Below are positions 24,018-32,959 of a DNA stretch of 36,143 nucleotides, in pieces. Below the pieces are notes generated by a model that was not told the origin of the DNA, made no database searches, and saw only the letters and a program-made list of their open reading frames with translations. This DNA is from Roseibium sp. MMSF_3544 (lineage in GTDB: Bacteria; Pseudomonadota; Alphaproteobacteria; Rhizobiales; Stappiaceae). Position 1 is the stretch's first letter. Each line of letters opens with the position of its first letter. The position numbers and the translations under genes are program-made. The stretch is from NCBI RefSeq assembly GCF_030732845.1, contig NZ_JASHKA010000041.1, positions 1 through 36,143 of the forward strand. Direction: 5' to 3'.

Positions 24018-25193
24018 TCAAAGAACCCGCCGTCCATGGACCCAGGCATGCTTTACAAACGGATGTCCGTCATGGAGACCGATATGGAGCAGATCGGCAC
24101 GCCGTCCCGGGCTGAGCTCTCCACGATCGGACAGGCCCGAAACTTCTGCCGGCGTCTTTGTCACCATGCGGATGGCGGATGGAAGGTCGTCCTCAAAACT
24201 CTCGTCGGCTGCGACCATGAAGGCACCGTCCAGAAGCGAACGAGGCACGTAGTCAGACGCAAGGATATCAACCAGTCCTTCCGACATCAGATCCTTGACA
24301 GCTACGTTTCCGGACTGCGATCCGCCGCGCAGCACATTCGGAGCGCCGCCGACCACGTGCATATCGTGGTCTTTGGCCTTGCGCGCAGCTTCAATCGTGC
24401 AGGGAAATTCGGAAACCGAGATGCCTTCAGAAAGCGCTTCATCAACGTGATGGAGTTCGGTGTCATCGTGGCTTAACAACGGCAGATCATGCGCATGGGC
24501 GAGCGCAATCACCGCGGGGCGCACCTTCTCGCTGATTTCATCGGAAAAATTCAGCAGGGCCTGTGTGGCTTTTTCCGCTTCTGCTTGGCTTTCGCCCGTG
24601 TCGGCCATGCGTCGCCGCATGTAAGCGTCGACGTCCTTGCTTTGACGGCGGCCCGGCAGGTGCTCCATGACGGACACCATGCGCACGATGTCCTTGCCGA
24701 TATTCTCCTCGGTCAGGCGGGTCGTTTCCTCATCCGTGATTTCGCAGCGAAGGTGCACCAGGTGTTCAGCCCGGAACAGCCCCGCCGATTGTCCCTTTTC
24801 CAGAGCGTCGACCATGGGCGACAAGACTTCCCTTCGCTCCGGCTTCGTCACCGTTGCACCGACACACAGACTGTCGAACACGGTGGTGATCCCGCTTCCG
24901 ATAATCTGAGCATCATGGGCAAGTGCCGCGCGAAGCGGGTCCCAGCGCACATGCGCGCGCGGATAGACATGTTTTTCGAAATGATCGGTGTGAATATCCA
25001 CGAGACCGGGGATCAGAAAATCCTGTTCCAGATCCAGGCCCGCCTGCGGCGCAAGGCCCGTATCGATCGAGACGATGCGGCCTTTCGACAGGGCAAGATG
25101 ACCGGAGACAACCTCATTCGCGAGAACCAGCCTGGCGTTTTTGAGAACGGTCAATTCACTTCCCGTCGGCTGTGTCTTGTCGGCAAACGTCAT
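24018..25193 (-). CDS. phnM: Alpha-D-ribose 1-methylphosphonate 5-triphosphate diphosphatase
   Basis: This 391-residue metal-dependent amidohydrolase of the C-P lyase pathway removes pyrophosphate from the triphosphate intermediate to give ribose 1-methylphosphonate 5-phosphate. PGLVDIHTDHFEKH (H68, H71) is the metal-binding start of the barrel. LLSHDDTELHHVDEAL and DILASDYVPRSLLDGAF are later conserved segments of PhnM. ATG at 25193 follows GGAGCG; a TTG twelve bases upstream is less likely. The remaining C-P lyase genes (phnGHIJKL, phnN) are not in the window. It lies downstream and on the opposite strand from the PhnCDEE transporter, whose substrates it would help to process. Confidence 0.92.
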   Translation of the reverse strand: MTFADKTQPTGSELTVLKNARLVLANEVVSGHLALSKGRIVSIDTGLAPQAGLDLEQDFLIPGLVDIHTDHFEKHVYPRAHVRWDPLRAALAHDAQIIGSGITTVFDSLCVGATVTKPERREVLSPMVDALEKGQSAGLFRAEHLVHLRCEITDEETTRLTEENIGKDIVRMVSVMEHLPGRRQSKDVDAYMRRRMADTGESQAEAEKATQALLNFSDEISEKVRPAVIALAHAHDLPLLSHDDTELHHVDEALSEGISVSEFPCTIEAARKAKDHDMHVVGGAPNVLRGGSQSGNVAVKDLMSEGLVDILASDYVPRSLLDGAFMVAADESFEDDLPSAIRMVTKTPAEVSGLSDRGELSPGRRADLLHIGLHDGHPFVKHAWVHGRRVL

Positions 25194-25287
25194 GGCCCGC
25201 TCCAAAAATATGACGCGCCTCGCACCACCGCGAGTCGCACTTCGAGTGTCAGGGAACCGGCCTTCTACCCTTTCTCACAGAGTAATT

Positions 25288-25316
25288 TGTGACAGTTTCA
25301 GGAAGAGACTGTGACA
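25288..25316. promoter_or_regulatory. Pho-box-like repeats upstream of phnM
   Basis: TGTGACA occurs at 25288-25294 and again at 25310-25316, exactly 22 bases apart, or two 11-base units. On the minus strand these read TGTCACA, close to the CTGTCAT/C half-site of PhoB boxes; the intervening 11-base unit matches poorly. They lie about 95-120 bases before phnM. PhoB control of C-P lyase genes is established in other bacteria, but the site here is only suggestive. Confidence 0.35.
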
Positions 25317-25637
25317 ATGAGGGCATTGCCAAAGGACGGTTCACTGACCCAAAAGATTGCCCGCGAAAAGATGCGCGAGCATGACCTGTCTTTCTTCCGG
25401 ATCCTGCGCACCACCACCTTTCCGATGGTAAAGGAAGCGATCCTGCATAACCTTGGTATCGGGCTGCTGTTTGAAAGGAGCCTGTTCCCTTCAGACCGGC
25501 TCGCTGCCGTGAGCGTCAAGGAAATGCCGGAGGAATATCGCGATTGCATCGCCATCCCCGCCGACAAGCGCGAATTGCGACTCATTCAAAGTTTTCTGGA
25601 CGTTGCCGTCGAAGTCCGGGCTGGGGGTGGCTTCTGA
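25317..25637 (+). pseudogene. C-terminal remnant of a LysR-type regulator
   Basis: The translated 106 residues resemble only the last third of the LysR effector-binding domain: DGSLTQKIAREKM (compare the GSxTR motif), TFPMVKEAILHNLGIGLLFE, and PADKRELRLIQSFLD at the end. The DNA-binding helix-turn-helix and the first effector subdomain are absent, and phnM occupies the DNA where they should be. AGGAAG and an ATG or GTG precede the fragment, so a short peptide may still be made. LysR proteins linked to phosphonate use exist (for example with aminoethylphosphonate genes), which makes this location next to phnM meaningful. I infer that a deletion or rearrangement removed the front. Confidence 0.6.
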
Positions 25638-25687
25638 AAGGTGGCTCATGTCGACGAATGGATACGAGACGTTCTTCAAACCTTCTG

Positions 25688-26110
25688 TCAGGAGGCGTTC
25701 TGCGCGACTTTCAGCATCTTCTGCCATTTGCCGGGCTCGGCATCGACAAGTTTTCCATCGTGCACGACGGCAAATAACGGCACTGCAAAGCGCGATTTTT
25801 TGCCCGCAGCGTTAAACACGGGCCAAAAGTCGCCAAGCACGTCTTTCTTCCTGAGGTCACGCAAGGAGGGAACGACCTTGTACACAAACTGGATGTCGGA
25901 TTTTTGCGCCCGAACCTTCGTCTCGTTCATCGCTCTGCCGTGGTAGCGACGGCACGCCCCGCAATTGTCTGCCCCGATGTAAACGAGGTACGTTCCGCTT
26001 TGAAAAGAAGTGTCCAGATCCGCAATCTCAACTGGCCTCGATTCGATGTAGTAATAGATCGCTCCCACGATCACCAGACCAAGAAAAGCTATCGCCGCTT
26101 TGAACTCCAT
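25688..26110 (-). CDS. Membrane-anchored thioredoxin-fold protein
   Basis: This 140-residue protein has one N-terminal membrane segment (about residues 4-22, with YYYIESR after it) and a periplasmic thioredoxin-like domain containing CGAC in ADNCGACRRYHGRAM near residues 50-53. VPLFAVVHDGKL near residue 112 looks like the cis-proline region (a Pro lies in FAVPLF). A role in thiol-disulfide exchange in the envelope is likely; its partner is unknown. It is convergent with the LysR remnant, 50 bases away, and forms its own transcription unit. Confidence 0.75.
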   Translation of the reverse strand: MEFKAAIAFLGLVIVGAIYYYIESRPVEIADLDTSFQSGTYLVYIGADNCGACRRYHGRAMNETKVRAQKSDIQFVYKVVPSLRDLRKKDVLGDFWPVFNAAGKKSRFAVPLFAVVHDGKLVDAEPGKWQKMLKVAQNAS

Positions 26111-26776
26111 CGGACCATCCTGCGTTTTTGTCTGCTTCCAGGTTAATCCGAGACGGGCAAATTCTGATTAATTCAATAAGTAGACTTCGAACAACTTTCC
26201 TTGCTGTTTCTGAAAAACCGGAACCAATCCGGGTTGGCCGGACGGCAGTTACCATTTGCGGCAGGCTCTTTGGGGATGTGGCGATAGAAACCGACGGAGG
26301 CGCTGACCTGGTAACTTCTCTTTTCAGGCAGCGCCCGACCTCAGGCTCTGCCTAAAAGCAATCCACGAGCGCCTTGGTGCGCCAAGCGCGATCAGACCAT
26401 CGAATTTCACCAATCAGGGCAGCTCGAAGCATCTGACGGAGCTCAAAAGAGCATCGAAACCTCACCTCGGGACTATATCTTTGTATCTAAGGCTTTCTAT
26501 CAATAGGACCGACTGGCCGTGAAATGGCAGCCAGCGCTGTTGATGATTCCGGGATAAGTGCTCTTCTGGGTGCAGGATCGGCACAACCCAAAATGCGCAA
26601 CAGGGTTAATCCAACGTAAAAAATTGCATTTTAATAGGAATTTAAGGGCATTTCGTTGCACAAACGCAACACCGGCAATTTTAAGCATAATTGGGGTTTC
26701 AGTCACGCTTGGGAATGCATGCCCCGTATACTATGGTCCGGCCAGATACAAAAAAAGACCGAGTGGCTCTGGCGCT
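26111..26776. other. Intergenic region upstream of the secretion operon
   Basis: This 666-base region lies between divergent genes. From about 26190 to 26460 the base composition is coding-like and a frame runs through 26128-26355, but no family is recognisable and there is no convincing start, so it may be a decayed gene. From about 26560 to 26700 it is AT-rich and holds CtrA-type sites (26606-26645). The frame of the TolC-like protein is open back to 26558 but lacks a signal peptide there. Confidence 0.5.
26606..26645. promoter_or_regulatory. Tandem CtrA-type sites upstream of the secretion operon
   Basis: TTAA-N7-TTAA is perfect at 26631-26645 and is preceded at 26606-26620 by TTAA-N7-TAAA with one mismatch; the copies are 25 bases apart. 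The perfect site ends 131 bases before the TolC-like ATG at 26777, a plausible promoter-proximal position. CtrA is the conserved alphaproteobacterial regulator of cell-cycle, motility and attachment genes. Confidence 0.45.
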
Positions 26777-28141
26777 ATGCGTATATTACCTGCTCTTTTG
26801 ATGAGTGTGTGTTTGATTGATGTTTCGTGGGCGGCTGACCTCAGGCAGGTTGTTCAGGAAGCCGTCTCGACGAACCCGGATGTGCTGGAATCAGCCGCCA
26901 ACCGCCGGGCGCGTAACTATGAATATCGGCGTTCACAGGGCGCCTTTCTTCCCACCCTCGATCTTTCGGGAGAATTTGGACCGGAACGTCTCGACCGGCC
27001 GAATTCCTTCAACGCGGAAGAAAACGATGAGTGGCGATTTTCGTCTGAATTCACGGTAACCGTTCAGCAGCTCCTCTTTGATGGGTTCACCTCCGTCAAC
27101 GAAGTTTATCGTCAAAGCGCTCGCGTCGATGGCGCAGCGCTTCGCGTCATGGAACGCTCCGAAGCCACGGCTCTTGACGCTGTCGAAGCCTATATCGATG
27201 TGCTGCGCCACACGGCCATCCTTTCCAAGGCGCGCATGAACGTGCAAAAGCACCGCCGGATCTTCTCCGACGTTCAACAACGTTTTGAAGGCGGCGAGAC
27301 AGGTGCGGCCGACCTCGCCCAGGCGCGCGAGCGCGTCGCGGCTGCAGAAGTCATTGTTTCGGAAGTGCGCAATTCACTTTTGGACACCGTCGCAAGGTAC
27401 GAGCGCATTGTCGGCAAAGGCCCCGCCTCCCTGGCGCCTGCCAAACCGGCCAGCCTGCCGCCGGGCTCTGTCGTCCAGCTTGTCGACGCTGCAGTGCAGA
27501 CACATCCGACAGTCCGCGCAGCCGTTGCCGATGCAGATGCGGCCAAATACGAATATGAAGCCACCAAGGGCAACTTCCTTCCCGAAGTCTCCCTGCTCGG
27601 TCAGGCGACCGTTGGCGACGATGTCGGCGGTATCGAAGGCCGCAACAACGAATATTCGGGCAAACTCATCTTTTCGTGGAACCTTTATAATGGCGGCCGC
27701 GACACGGCCCTTGCCGGTGAATACGCCGAGCGTGTTACCGAAGCCCAGATTCGTGTCGACCGGGTTCGCCGTGAGCTGAAAGAAGGCATTGAACGCTCTT
27801 ATGCGTCCGTTTCGACGACCAGCGAGCGCATCAAGGCGCTGCGCGAACAGCTTGCAGCGAACCGTCAGGTCGTCGAGGGCTACCGTCAGGAATACGACAT
27901 CGGACAACGTACGCTGCTTGACGTTCTGAACGCCGAAAACGCGTTGTTCAACAGCGAGATCGAGCTGATCTTCTCGCGCGCGGTTTACGCATTCTCTACT
28001 TACCAGTTGCGCGCGACCTCCGGTGACCTTCTGGCATATCTCGGTGTCTCCCCTCCGCCGGAATCAGCTGACGGACTGCGTGAAACTAGGACGATTTTCC
28101 CGTCAAACGCGCTCAATCTCGAGCCGTTACGCAAATTCTAA
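26777..28141 (+). CDS. TolC-family outer membrane channel of type I secretion
   Basis: This 454-residue protein has a short signal peptide (about residues 1-19, MRILPALLMSVCLIDVSWA). The mature part begins ADLRQVVQEAVSTNPDVLESAANR, a standard TolC-family opening (residues about 20-43). Two homologous halves of long coiled-coil helices are visible: QRFEGGETGAADLAQARERV in the first, QEYDIGQRTLLDVLNAENAL in the second. It forms the outer-membrane duct of a tripartite exporter, in the role of LapE. It opens the secretion locus, 189 bases upstream of the ABC exporter gene. The ATG at 26777 is chosen for the signal peptide, although its ribosome binding site is weak. Confidence 0.9.
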   Translation: MRILPALLMSVCLIDVSWAADLRQVVQEAVSTNPDVLESAANRRARNYEYRRSQGAFLPTLDLSGEFGPERLDRPNSFNAEENDEWRFSSEFTVTVQQLLFDGFTSVNEVYRQSARVDGAALRVMERSEATALDAVEAYIDVLRHTAILSKARMNVQKHRRIFSDVQQRFEGGETGAADLAQARERVAAAEVIVSEVRNSLLDTVARYERIVGKGPASLAPAKPASLPPGSVVQLVDAAVQTHPTVRAAVADADAAKYEYEATKGNFLPEVSLLGQATVGDDVGGIEGRNNEYSGKLIFSWNLYNGGRDTALAGEYAERVTEAQIRVDRVRRELKEGIERSYASVSTTSERIKALREQLAANRQVVEGYRQEYDIGQRTLLDVLNAENALFNSEIELIFSRAVYAFSTYQLRATSGDLLAYLGVSPPPESADGLRETRTIFPSNALNLEPLRKF

Positions 28142-28330
28142 CGTTTTGCTGAGTAAAATTGGTTTGCCGGTCGCCCGGCAGACCCCATATCTTACCTCGG
28201 AGCACCGCAGGTGGTTTTGCCGGGAAACAAGCCCCTATGGGCATTTGGTCGTCGTGATGTGACTGGATGAATGGGCCCAAAGCCCGGCACAAGACTATCG
28301 CGGTGACAATGCCCACGGCTCGCACCGACA
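28142..28330. other. Gap between TolC-like and exporter genes
   Basis: This 189-base gap holds no plausible gene. It contains a short stem TGCCGG / CCGGCA (around 28167-28182) without a T-run. A second promoter for the exporter genes may lie here. No clear ribosome binding site precedes the ATG at 28331. Confidence 0.4.
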
Positions 28331-30532
28331 ATGCTGCAAAACACCGACGAAAAAAATCTGGCCGAAAAGGCTGAAGACAGCTCCAGTACAAAAGATCCCC
28401 TGGCTGATGCGTTAAAGTACATCGCCAGAGTTCATGGCTATCATGTAACGGATTCCGTGATCTGGAACGGCCTGCCACAGACCGACAGCAAGCTCACCAT
28501 TGGCATTTTGGGGCGGGCATCGGCCAATTGCGGCCTGAAGGCGCTTCCCGACAAGAAGGACATCGATGCCATTCCGCTGGCGGCGCTCCCTTGCATCGTG
28601 GCCATGAAAGACGCCCAGATGCTTGTCCTGACCGGTGTCAATCAGGACACCGGCATGGCGGAAGTCGTCGATCCCACCCATGATTCCAGAACACTGCAGC
28701 GGCCACTCGGGCGATTCAAGGAGGATTACAGCGGCTACGCGATCTTCTTTCAGCCCATTGTCGACAAAACCGGCAAGAGCGAACGCGCCCTCGACTCGGG
28801 CGGTCACTGGTTCTGGAGTACGATTTCCACCTATTGGCGGGACTATGTACACGTCGGCATTGCGGCGCTGCTGATCAACCTGCTTGCCCTCGCCTCGCCG
28901 CTCTTCACAATGAATGTCTATGATCGCGTGGTTCCGAACAACGCAATCCCGACGCTATGGGCGCTTGCCATCGGCGTGATCCTGACGCTCATTTTCGACA
29001 TGATCCTGAAAATCGCGCGCGGGCAGATCATCAACGTCGCAGGCAAACAGGCAGACAATGCTCTTGCCAGCAAAATTTTCTCGCACGCAATGGCGATCGA
29101 CTTCGAAAAGCGTCCCGTCAGCTCCGGTCAGTTCGCCAACCACATCCGCGAATTCGAAACCGTACGCGAGTTCATTACCTCGTCTTCGCTGGTCTCGATT
29201 ATCGACGTGGCCTTTATCGGAATTTTCGTCGCCGTTCTGTTTCTGCTTGTCGGATGGATTGCGATCGTTCCCCTGATCGCCGTCCCGATCGTCCTCGCGA
29301 TCAGCCTGCTGGTTCAGGCGCCCCTTTCCGGTGCCATCGAGCAGTCTCACAGGGAAAGCGCCATCAGGCATTCAATCCTCGTTGAAAGCGTTGCCAACCT
29401 GGACACGGTCCGTGCACTCAACGCCGAAGGCCGCATGCAGACCAAGTGGGAACGTTCGGTCGCCGCCTCGAGCGCAGCGATCATGAAGGGGCGCTTCTGG
29501 GCGCTGCTCGCGCAGTCCGGCACCGGGCTTGTGCAGGCCTCCGTTTCCATCGCCATCGTCGTCTGGGGCGTTTACTTGATTGCAAGCGGCGACATCACCA
29601 TGGGCGCCCTGATTGCCGCGATGATGCTGTCCGGCCGGGTTCTGGCGCCGCTGGCCAATGTCGCGAATACGCTGACACGGCTTCGCCAGACACTGCACTC
29701 CTACAAGATCCTTGATGAGGTCATGTCGACCGAAACGGAGCGCAAACCTGGCCGCACCTACATCAACAAGCGGATCGCCTCCGGTTCGGTTGAATTCAAG
29801 GGTGTGAACTTTCGCTATCCGGAAGCCGAAGACGACAGCCTCAAGAACATCTCCTTCAAGATCGCACCGGGAGAAACGGTCGGACTGATCGGCCGCGTCG
29901 GCTCTGGCAAGAGCACCATCGGCCGGTTGGTCTCAGGTCTCTATTACCCCACCAACGGAGCCGTGCTGATCGACGGAACCGACACGCGTCAGTTCGACCC
30001 GGCGGACCTGCGTTCAAATGTCGGATTCCTGTCGCAGGATAATGTGCTTTTCAGCGGCACGGTGCGGGAGAACATCAGCGCGGGCGACCCATTCGCCGAC
30101 GATGACGCCCTGATCGAGGCGGCGCGGATTGCCGGGGTTGAGGAATTCGTGTCGCAGAGCCCGGTCGGATATGACCTTCAGGTCGGCGAAGGCGGTCGCT
30201 TCCTGTCCGGTGGGCAGAAACAGGCGGTTGCACTTGCCCGTATCCTGCTTCGCAAACCGCGGGTGCTGTTCCTGGATGAACCCTCCAGCCATCTCGACCT
30301 GGCATCCGAGCGCCGCCTGATTACCCGGTTGATGGACTACAACACGCCGGATACGACGGTCATCATCAGCACGCACCGCATGAGCCTTGTGGAGCTGACC
30401 GACCGGCTGATCACACTTGATTTCGGCAAGCTTGCCCTGGACGGACCACGGCAGGATGTGCTCAAGAAACTGCAAGAACTCGGGGCGGTTAATTCAGCAA
30501 GCCAGCAAGGCGCTCAGGGTAAGACACTATGA
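28331..30532 (+). CDS. Type I secretion ABC exporter (LapB-like)
   Basis: This 733-residue inner-membrane exporter has an N-terminal C39-like domain (about residues 20-140) that lacks the catalytic cysteine motif, as is usual for exporters of RTX proteins. Six membrane helices span about 170-450. The ATPase domain (about 490-725) has Walker A GRVGSGKST (about 522-530), signature LSGGQKQ, Walker B VLFLDEPSS and the switch histidine in STHRM. It works with the HlyD-like protein encoded next (4-base overlap) and the TolC-like duct. The obvious cargo is the adhesin encoded convergently at 33813-36143. Function corresponds to LapB of the Lap system. Confidence 0.92.
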   Translation: MLQNTDEKNLAEKAEDSSSTKDPLADALKYIARVHGYHVTDSVIWNGLPQTDSKLTIGILGRASANCGLKALPDKKDIDAIPLAALPCIVAMKDAQMLVLTGVNQDTGMAEVVDPTHDSRTLQRPLGRFKEDYSGYAIFFQPIVDKTGKSERALDSGGHWFWSTISTYWRDYVHVGIAALLINLLALASPLFTMNVYDRVVPNNAIPTLWALAIGVILTLIFDMILKIARGQIINVAGKQADNALASKIFSHAMAIDFEKRPVSSGQFANHIREFETVREFITSSSLVSIIDVAFIGIFVAVLFLLVGWIAIVPLIAVPIVLAISLLVQAPLSGAIEQSHRESAIRHSILVESVANLDTVRALNAEGRMQTKWERSVAASSAAIMKGRFWALLAQSGTGLVQASVSIAIVVWGVYLIASGDITMGALIAAMMLSGRVLAPLANVANTLTRLRQTLHSYKILDEVMSTETERKPGRTYINKRIASGSVEFKGVNFRYPEAEDDSLKNISFKIAPGETVGLIGRVGSGKSTIGRLVSGLYYPTNGAVLIDGTDTRQFDPADLRSNVGFLSQDNVLFSGTVRENISAGDPFADDDALIEAARIAGVEEFVSQSPVGYDLQVGEGGRFLSGGQKQAVALARILLRKPRVLFLDEPSSHLDLASERRLITRLMDYNTPDTTVIISTHRMSLVELTDRLITLDFGKLALDGPRQDVLKKLQELGAVNSASQQGAQGKTL

Positions 30533-31842
30533 ACTCAGGTGATTGGAACTACGCGAACGACATTCGCGACGTCATCCAGACCAAGCCGCCGCGCTACACC
30601 ACCAATGTTATCCGCATCGGTCTTGTGCTGTTCGTGGTCTTGCTGGTCTGGGCCTATTTCGCAAGCCTTGAGGAAGTCACGCGCGGCGACGGGCGCGTCA
30701 TCCCGTCCCGCCAGATCCAGGTCGTTCAGGCACCGGAACAGGGCATTGTCGAGAAGATCTTCGTGCGCGAGGGCGACATTGTTGAGCAAGGCCAGTCGTT
30801 GATCGAAATCGACGACACCACGTTTTCCTCGCAACTTGGCGAGATCCGGCAGCGTCAGCTCGGTTTGATGGCGCGGATCGCGCGGCTTGATTCAGAAGCG
30901 GACCAACAGGAACTGGTTTTTCCCGAGGCCCTGGCACAGGCGGTTCCAGGACTGATCGCGGAAGAGGAAAACGTATATCTGGACAAGAAAGCCAGCCTCG
31001 AAAACGAACTGAGGGTCCTGGAAAACCAGGCCCTGCAGAAGGAACAGGAATACCAGGAGCTTTTGGCAAAACAGGCAAAGCTTGAGAGCGTCACTGAAAT
31101 CATGGAACGTGAAGTGGAGATCAAGCAAAGCCTTTATGAACGCAAGGTCCTGCCTGAAATCGAATTTCTTCAGTTGCAGCGTCAACTGAAAGAGAGCGAA
31201 GGCGAACTTGCAATCACGAAGGCGTCTGTTCAGCGCTCTCTTGCAGCCAAGGAAGAAGCCAAGGAACGTTCACGAAACGCGGTTTCCACCTTCGTCGCAG
31301 AGGCCAGCCAGCAGCTTGCAGAAGCGCGCGGAGAACTGGCCGTCATTAATGAAACCATGAAGGGCGCAACCGACCGCGTCCGCCGCACGGAACTCGTTTC
31401 ACCGGTCAAGGGCATTGTTAACAAACTGAACATCACGACGATCGGCGCCGTCGTGCAGCCGGCAGCCGACCTGGTCGAAATCGTGCCGCTGGAAGACACG
31501 CTCCTGATCGAAGCCCAGATCAGGCCGAAGGACGTTGCGTTCCTTCACCCGGGACAAAAAGCACAAGTAAAAATAACGGCTTACGACTTTTCGGTCTATG
31601 GTGGCCTTGAAGGCAATCTGGAACGGATCAGCGCCGATACAACGGAAGACGAAGAAGGTAATCGCTTCTTCCGCGTCATGATAAGAACAGATAAAAACTA
31701 CCTCGGTCCCGACACCGATCCTTTACCAATAATACCAGGAATGGTTGCGTCTATAGATATATTAACCGGTGAGAAAACGGTTCTGGATTACATCTTGAAG
31801 CCGATCAATAAAGTTCGGGACGAAGCACTCAGGGAGCGCTGA
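30529..31842 (+). CDS. HlyD-family type I secretion adaptor (LapC-like)
   Basis: This 437-residue membrane-fusion protein has a short cytoplasmic N-terminus, one membrane segment (about residues 25-45), a lipoyl-like half motif (DGRVIPSRQIQVVQAPEQG, about 58-76), a long coiled coil (about 100-270) rich in Glu, Gln and Leu, and a C-terminal beta-barrel (about 280-437), including SPVKGIVNKLNITTIGAVVQ. It spans the periplasm to join the ABC exporter to the TolC-like duct. Its ATG overlaps the exporter stop (ATGA), so translation is coupled. The next gene, a LapG-type protease, begins 29 bases after its stop. Confidence 0.93.
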   Translation: MNSGDWNYANDIRDVIQTKPPRYTTNVIRIGLVLFVVLLVWAYFASLEEVTRGDGRVIPSRQIQVVQAPEQGIVEKIFVREGDIVEQGQSLIEIDDTTFSSQLGEIRQRQLGLMARIARLDSEADQQELVFPEALAQAVPGLIAEEENVYLDKKASLENELRVLENQALQKEQEYQELLAKQAKLESVTEIMEREVEIKQSLYERKVLPEIEFLQLQRQLKESEGELAITKASVQRSLAAKEEAKERSRNAVSTFVAEASQQLAEARGELAVINETMKGATDRVRRTELVSPVKGIVNKLNITTIGAVVQPAADLVEIVPLEDTLLIEAQIRPKDVAFLHPGQKAQVKITAYDFSVYGGLEGNLERISADTTEDEEGNRFFRVMIRTDKNYLGPDTDPLPIIPGMVASIDILTGEKTVLDYILKPINKVRDEALRER

Positions 31843-31871
31843 CGTCTCGGCAACAACGAGGCGATCGGCAG

Positions 31872-32855
31872 ATGAACAGAAGTGCAAGCGCAGCGGCAAA
31901 GCCGACTGCGGGCAGGAAAGCCGTACGTACATCCCTCCAGGCGTGTTTCTGCGCGTTTGGTCTGCATTTGGCAATGACGTCCGCGCTTGCCGAAAGCGGA
32001 TTGATCAATGAGGGCGCTGACCGGTCCCTTGTTCATGCCTCACTGCTGAATTCCTTCCCGACAGAAGCCGTTCCGGCGGAGTTTCACTACAAGCCTTCGG
32101 TAACGCCGCTGCGGACGAGCCTGGTGACGTCCAGTGCAATCCGGGCCGAGCGCATTGCGGTCCCAAAACGCAAGCCCGTTGTCTCCACGAACCAAATCGC
32201 AGCAAAGCCTATGGTGCAGCAGGCAGCTGTCGCCACCCCTGCCCGGCAGCTCAAGCCGACTGTCCTGTTCGGATCACGCGGCAAACCCGTTTCGCTTTCG
32301 CCGGTCACAAAACGCTGGCAGCGTGCTCTGGGTGCGCTTGAGGCTGACACTCCGGGCAGCACGGACGGGCGGCATGGGTTTCGCGCCTACAAGGCCATTC
32401 TGGATCAGGTGAAGCCCCAGCGCCGGGGGCTTCAGATCCCCCGGGTCAACTACATGGTCAACAGGCTGCTCGCCTATCGCCTTGATCCGCAGCTCTGGAA
32501 CGCGGGCGAATACTGGGCATCGCCCGTTGAGACGCTGACCAAGCGGGCAGGTGATTGCGAGGACTACGCGATCCTGAAATACGCGCTCTTGCGGGATCTT
32601 GGCGTGAAGGACGAAGACATGCGCATCGTCGTTCTGCGCGACACGGCGGCACGCCAATACCATGCTGTCCTCTCGGTGCGCCACAAGGGCGACTGGCTCA
32701 TTCTCGACAACCGGTTTTCCCGCGTCCGTTTCGAGCGCGACCTGCCGCACTATAAGGCGCTTTACACCGTCAATGCCGCAGGCGAATGGCAGCATGAGCC
32801 GCACAAAGGCAAGCCGGTGCGCCTGGCGGCAAGGTTGAAGTCGGCGAACCAGTAG
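31872..32855 (+). CDS. Transglutaminase-like cysteine peptidase, LapG-like
   Basis: This 327-residue exported protein belongs to the BTLCP family (PF06035). A basic N-terminus of about 22 residues precedes a signal peptide ending near residue 41 (TSALA). A variable region runs to about residue 150, and the catalytic domain follows. The triad is C229 in GDCEDY, H264 in YHAVL and D279 in LDNRF. In the Lap paradigm such a protease cuts the N-terminal retention module of the adhesin to release it from the cell surface. Encoded directly behind the exporter genes, it is the best candidate for that task. The adhesin's N-terminal cleavage site lies outside the window and cannot be checked. Confidence 0.87.
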   Translation: MNRSASAAAKPTAGRKAVRTSLQACFCAFGLHLAMTSALAESGLINEGADRSLVHASLLNSFPTEAVPAEFHYKPSVTPLRTSLVTSSAIRAERIAVPKRKPVVSTNQIAAKPMVQQAAVATPARQLKPTVLFGSRGKPVSLSPVTKRWQRALGALEADTPGSTDGRHGFRAYKAILDQVKPQRRGLQIPRVNYMVNRLLAYRLDPQLWNAGEYWASPVETLTKRAGDCEDYAILKYALLRDLGVKDEDMRIVVLRDTAARQYHAVLSVRHKGDWLILDNRFSRVRFERDLPHYKALYTVNAAGEWQHEPHKGKPVRLAARLKSANQ

Positions 32856-32959
32856 ACCTGCCGGATCTGCCGTTCAATCACCTGCCCTAAACCCTTGATA
32901 GAGGCCAAATTCCGCGATTCCGGCTCCCAAGCCGGGCGCGCGCGTGATATAGGCTTCAT

